Source: Scleromitrula shiraiana (taxonomy: Eukaryota; Ascomycota; Leotiomycetes; Helotiales; Sclerotiniaceae). From it: a stretch of 64,000 nt of DNA. The stretch is from the NCBI GenBank assembly GCA_028455995.1, contig JABELC010000001.1, forward strand, positions 1,290,501 through 1,354,500. Reading direction: 5' to 3'. A model generated the notes under the pieces. The model was not told where the DNA came from and made no database searches. It was given only the letters and a program-made list of their open reading frames with translations. Shown in pieces: positions 61,470 through 64,000 of this stretch. The translations under genes and the position numbers were made by a program. The number at the start of each line of letters is the position of its first letter. The stretch's first letter is position 1.

Positions 61470-62767
61470 ATTTAGGAGTGCGAATGGATGAGATGTAATG
61501 AAAGAGCTGGTAAACAATAACGGCAGTATGGGAAACACAAGTCAACACGGCGTTCATCTTTATACTGATTTGGGAAAGGAGGCAGGATTAGTATTTACGA
61601 TATGCTGGTTTGGATTTTCAGGCAATGGTGCTTTGCTATGGTTATGGTATGGTATGGTGTATGGATGGATGATTGGTTTAGACTGGGCTAGCGTGCTTGA
61701 AGAATGAATGGGATGGGTATGGTGTTGGTGTTGGCATGGTTTATGGTATGATAGTAGGCAAGGCATTAGATGTATATCTATATACATACCTACTAAGACT
61801 TTACATACATTCGATGTATATACATAGACCCATAATCGTATTTATTATTTTTATTCATTTATCAAAGATTCGCACTTTGTTCATCAGTTCCCCTCATAAT
61901 TAACTAGCATACAAGCTCTTTAGAACACATCGTCAACAGCAAGAGGAATCCTCAGGATAGATGATATGATATTTTTAAATTTTATAATTTGTCTCCATTC
62001 CATTCCAACGCAGCATACCATCAGTGCCATGAATAACCGGGGCAAACCACCCAGCAGCACAATGGCATATCAAAATTTTAATTCCTCGCGAAATATATCT
62101 TTGCCATGCTTTCAATCCATTCCATTCCATGCCCATCCCATCCCATCCCATCCATACCATCCAAATTAAACCCACCCATCCATCCTATCCGCCCAAACCA
62201 GTCCAGCCCAGCCCATCCAACCCATTTCCTCCAGCAAGCAAGCATGCAAGTCCAAGAGAAGAAATCGAGGAAGACACAAAAAAGAAATAGGGAATCTCAT
62301 TGCCCGCCTATCCATATGTACTCCCCGCCTCTAAGCACCCGCATGCTAATAATTGTGTGATAAATAAAGGAAAGATGTGTGAGGGTGAAATATAGTGACT
62401 AAAACCCGTAGAGAAAAAGATCGAGTAAAGGAAAGAAAAGAAAAAAATACAAGTAGACCAAACTTTAACACACTAGAGCACCAACCGACCCGAAATATTT
62501 GTCTCGTCTGCTCAACGCAACCAACGAGTTTGAACGCCGTGCTTGGAATGAAGACCCTGGAATCCTTGGACATTTAGTGCAAGGTAGAAACGCCGGTACT
62601 GGGTAGATGTAATGTGATAGGAAGTTGCGATAGAATGTTATGATTCAGTCTGGAAGAGATCAAACATGTTTATGCAGGGGGGTGTAAAGTGAGTAGGTAT
62701 AAACGAATCATGGATCCAGCTCTTGGTCCAATCCGAGAGGGGTTTGTGGGAGAGATATGTTGTGATA
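61470..62767. other. Intergenic between convergent GCN5 and a conserved fungal gene
   Basis: Contains GGTATGGTAT (61638-61660), CCATCCCATC (62130-62160) and similar repeats. No supportable gene. Open frames follow the repeats. Confidence 0.5.
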
Positions 62768-63838
62768 TTATGGAGCTGTGGGTTGACTCGAACTACTAGT
62801 GGAGATGCTCAATCGAGAAGATGATGATACGACTGGTGGAGTCATTGTACCTGGTGGATGGCGTCGGGAAAGCTCGCGATAGTGGTTATCAAGGGCAGGT
62901 AGAACTGCTCGTCGTTGTGTTGAACGAAGATAAGCACCCATTAAGGCCGTTGTGTCAACGCCATTACGAGTAGTTGATGGAGAAAAAGGTGAAGGTGATG
63001 AGGCGAGAGGTGATGATCTATGGCTATGGCTTCGATGACTGTAAGCATCGATATTTTGCTGTATGTGTTGTTGTAGAAAGCTTGGTACATGGTTGTATTG
63101 TCCAGCTCGAGCTGCGTTGAGTAAACGTGCCGAGCTCTGTGGTGCTGGTCTTGTGCCAGGAATATTGGCATTGGGACTTAGTTCTGCGTTTGGAAACGGC
63201 ATGCCTGCCTCCACTGCATCCTTTAACCACTGTTCCCATTCGTCGTCCAAAGGCACATTCAAATTGCCTGCCTCTCTTTGTGCAGCAGCAGCTATCAGTC
63301 TCTCGTTCAATTCAACCCCCACACTCTGTATCTCAATATCACTTTCCCCATCATCTTCCTCCATTTCGTTCTCCTCTGTTTCTCCATCATCTTCCATATC
63401 CTCCGCATCAGCCCGTACCGCATGTATGCCTGCAACTCTCTGCTCTGGAGGTACCCAATCCTCAATTCCATCCCCCGTTGTATCCCTAATAATGACCCCT
63501 TGTTCTCTTTCGAATCTCTCCTTTGCCCATCTTGTGCCCTCCCATTTCGTCAAACTCGCAATTTCTGACTCTGTAAGTCTGAGGTTATCAAAAGCCCGAA
63601 ATAGTCGTCTGTGCCACGAAAATCTTGAAAGTCGAACACGATGCGGCGGATGTGAATAGTCTAAGCCTGGGTACTTTGCTTCCTGCGAGGAAAGGTGACC
63701 ATAAAAAGCTGTTGTTTCGAGGCGAACTTCGGGTACAAGACTGCGTTGTAAAAAGCCTTGAAAGTTTTGAGGATCGCCCGCCTTTGGTTTTGGAAACATG
63801 CACTCGTAAACGAGCTGATCGATAGGACGGCCCTTCAT
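62768..63838 (-). CDS. Conserved fungal protein of unknown function
   Basis: A single exon of 356 aa; I do not recognise a named family. The first 130 residues look folded and are the likely conserved part: GRPIDQLVYECMFPKP, VRLETTAFYGHLSSQE, HRVRLSRFSWHRRLFRAFDN, and ESEIASLTKWEGTRWAKERF, rich in Trp and Arg. An acidic block follows (about 145-170: DMEDDGETEENEMEEDDGES), then WEQWLKDAVEAGMPFP. The last 130 residues are Ser/His/Pro-rich and disordered. No signal peptide or membrane span. The ATG at 63838 begins directly at the folded part, and no better upstream start is visible in the 160 bp left in the window. Confidence 0.75.
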   Translation of the reverse strand: MKGRPIDQLVYECMFPKPKAGDPQNFQGFLQRSLVPEVRLETTAFYGHLSSQEAKYPGLDYSHPPHRVRLSRFSWHRRLFRAFDNLRLTESEIASLTKWEGTRWAKERFEREQGVIIRDTTGDGIEDWVPPEQRVAGIHAVRADAEDMEDDGETEENEMEEDDGESDIEIQSVGVELNERLIAAAAQREAGNLNVPLDDEWEQWLKDAVEAGMPFPNAELSPNANIPGTRPAPQSSARLLNAARAGQYNHVPSFLQQHIQQNIDAYSHRSHSHRSSPLASSPSPFSPSTTRNGVDTTALMGAYLRSTQRRAVLPALDNHYRELSRRHPPGTMTPPVVSSSSRLSISTSSSSQPTAP

Positions 63839-64000
63839 TATGGATGAGGCGGCGATTGTACGTCAAATTTAAGATTGATTTGCGGCGAGAACAAAACCCA
63901 AAAGTAGGCCGTGGCGGTGTTAAACTGATGGAGGCGATCTCTCGTTATTGTGATGATCCTTTTAATAGACAAATTAACTGGGAAAGAGGAATGCGTGAAG

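Noticed and set aside
1..64000. CRISPR arrays, secondary-metabolite clusters, viral genes, riboswitches
   Set aside because: The tandem repeats have no spacers. There are no PKS/NRPS/terpene enzymes, no viral proteins, and I found no thiamine-type aptamer in an intron or leader.

Overview
The window reads as nuclear DNA of a filamentous ascomycete. Genes carry short GT-AG introns (about 50 to 110 nt) with CTAAY-like branch sites. Gene density is moderate, intergenic DNA is AT-rich and full of microsatellites, and one repeat shows transition-only divergence like that left by RIP. The proteins look leotiomycete-like, and a decayed pectin lyase fits a plant-associated fungus, perhaps Sclerotiniaceae. 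The species is inference only. I see no prokaryotic, viral, CRISPR or secondary-metabolite cluster signal.

Layout. 0-10 kb: a frame-disrupted Golgi-type glycosyltransferase (-), a probable COG7 Golgi tether subunit (-), and a seven-exon PARP/E2 fusion gene (+). 11-16 kb: a secreted alpha-carbonic anhydrase (+) and an Sds3-type histone deacetylase subunit (+). 17-22 kb: a pectin lyase relic, an intron-containing tRNA-Glu(CTC) (-), and an eight-exon Artemis/SNM1-type nuclease with a C-terminal zinc-ribbon-like motif (+). 22-32 kb: a 9.5-kb gene desert holding a 987-bp inverted-repeat element with TA flanks. 32-35 kb: an acidic conserved fungal protein (+) and the LAS1 ribosome-biogenesis nuclease (+). 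37-42.5 kb: a hexose transporter (-) divergent from a DUF7053-like protein (+). 42.5-44.8 kb: microsatellite-dense DNA. 44.8-48.7 kb: an AmdX/Adr1-like C2H2 transcription factor (-), followed by an 8-kb upstream desert. 57-64 kb: a frameshifted coiled-coil relic, RAD1 (-), OST5 (-), GCN5 (+) and a conserved fungal protein (-).

There is no operon logic. Functional themes recur: Golgi/ER glycosylation (glycosyltransferase, COG7, OST5), chromatin acetylation (SDS3, GCN5), and DNA damage or ADP-ribose biology (PARP-E2 fusion, Artemis-like nuclease, RAD1). I read this as chance. The items most worth a second look are the palindromic TA-flanked element, the PARP/E2 fusion, the zinc-ribbon tail on the Artemis-like nuclease, and a repeated switch from C-rich to G-rich coding strand near gene 3' ends. 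Exon joins were checked by hand for reading frame: every intact multi-exon model sums to a multiple of three.
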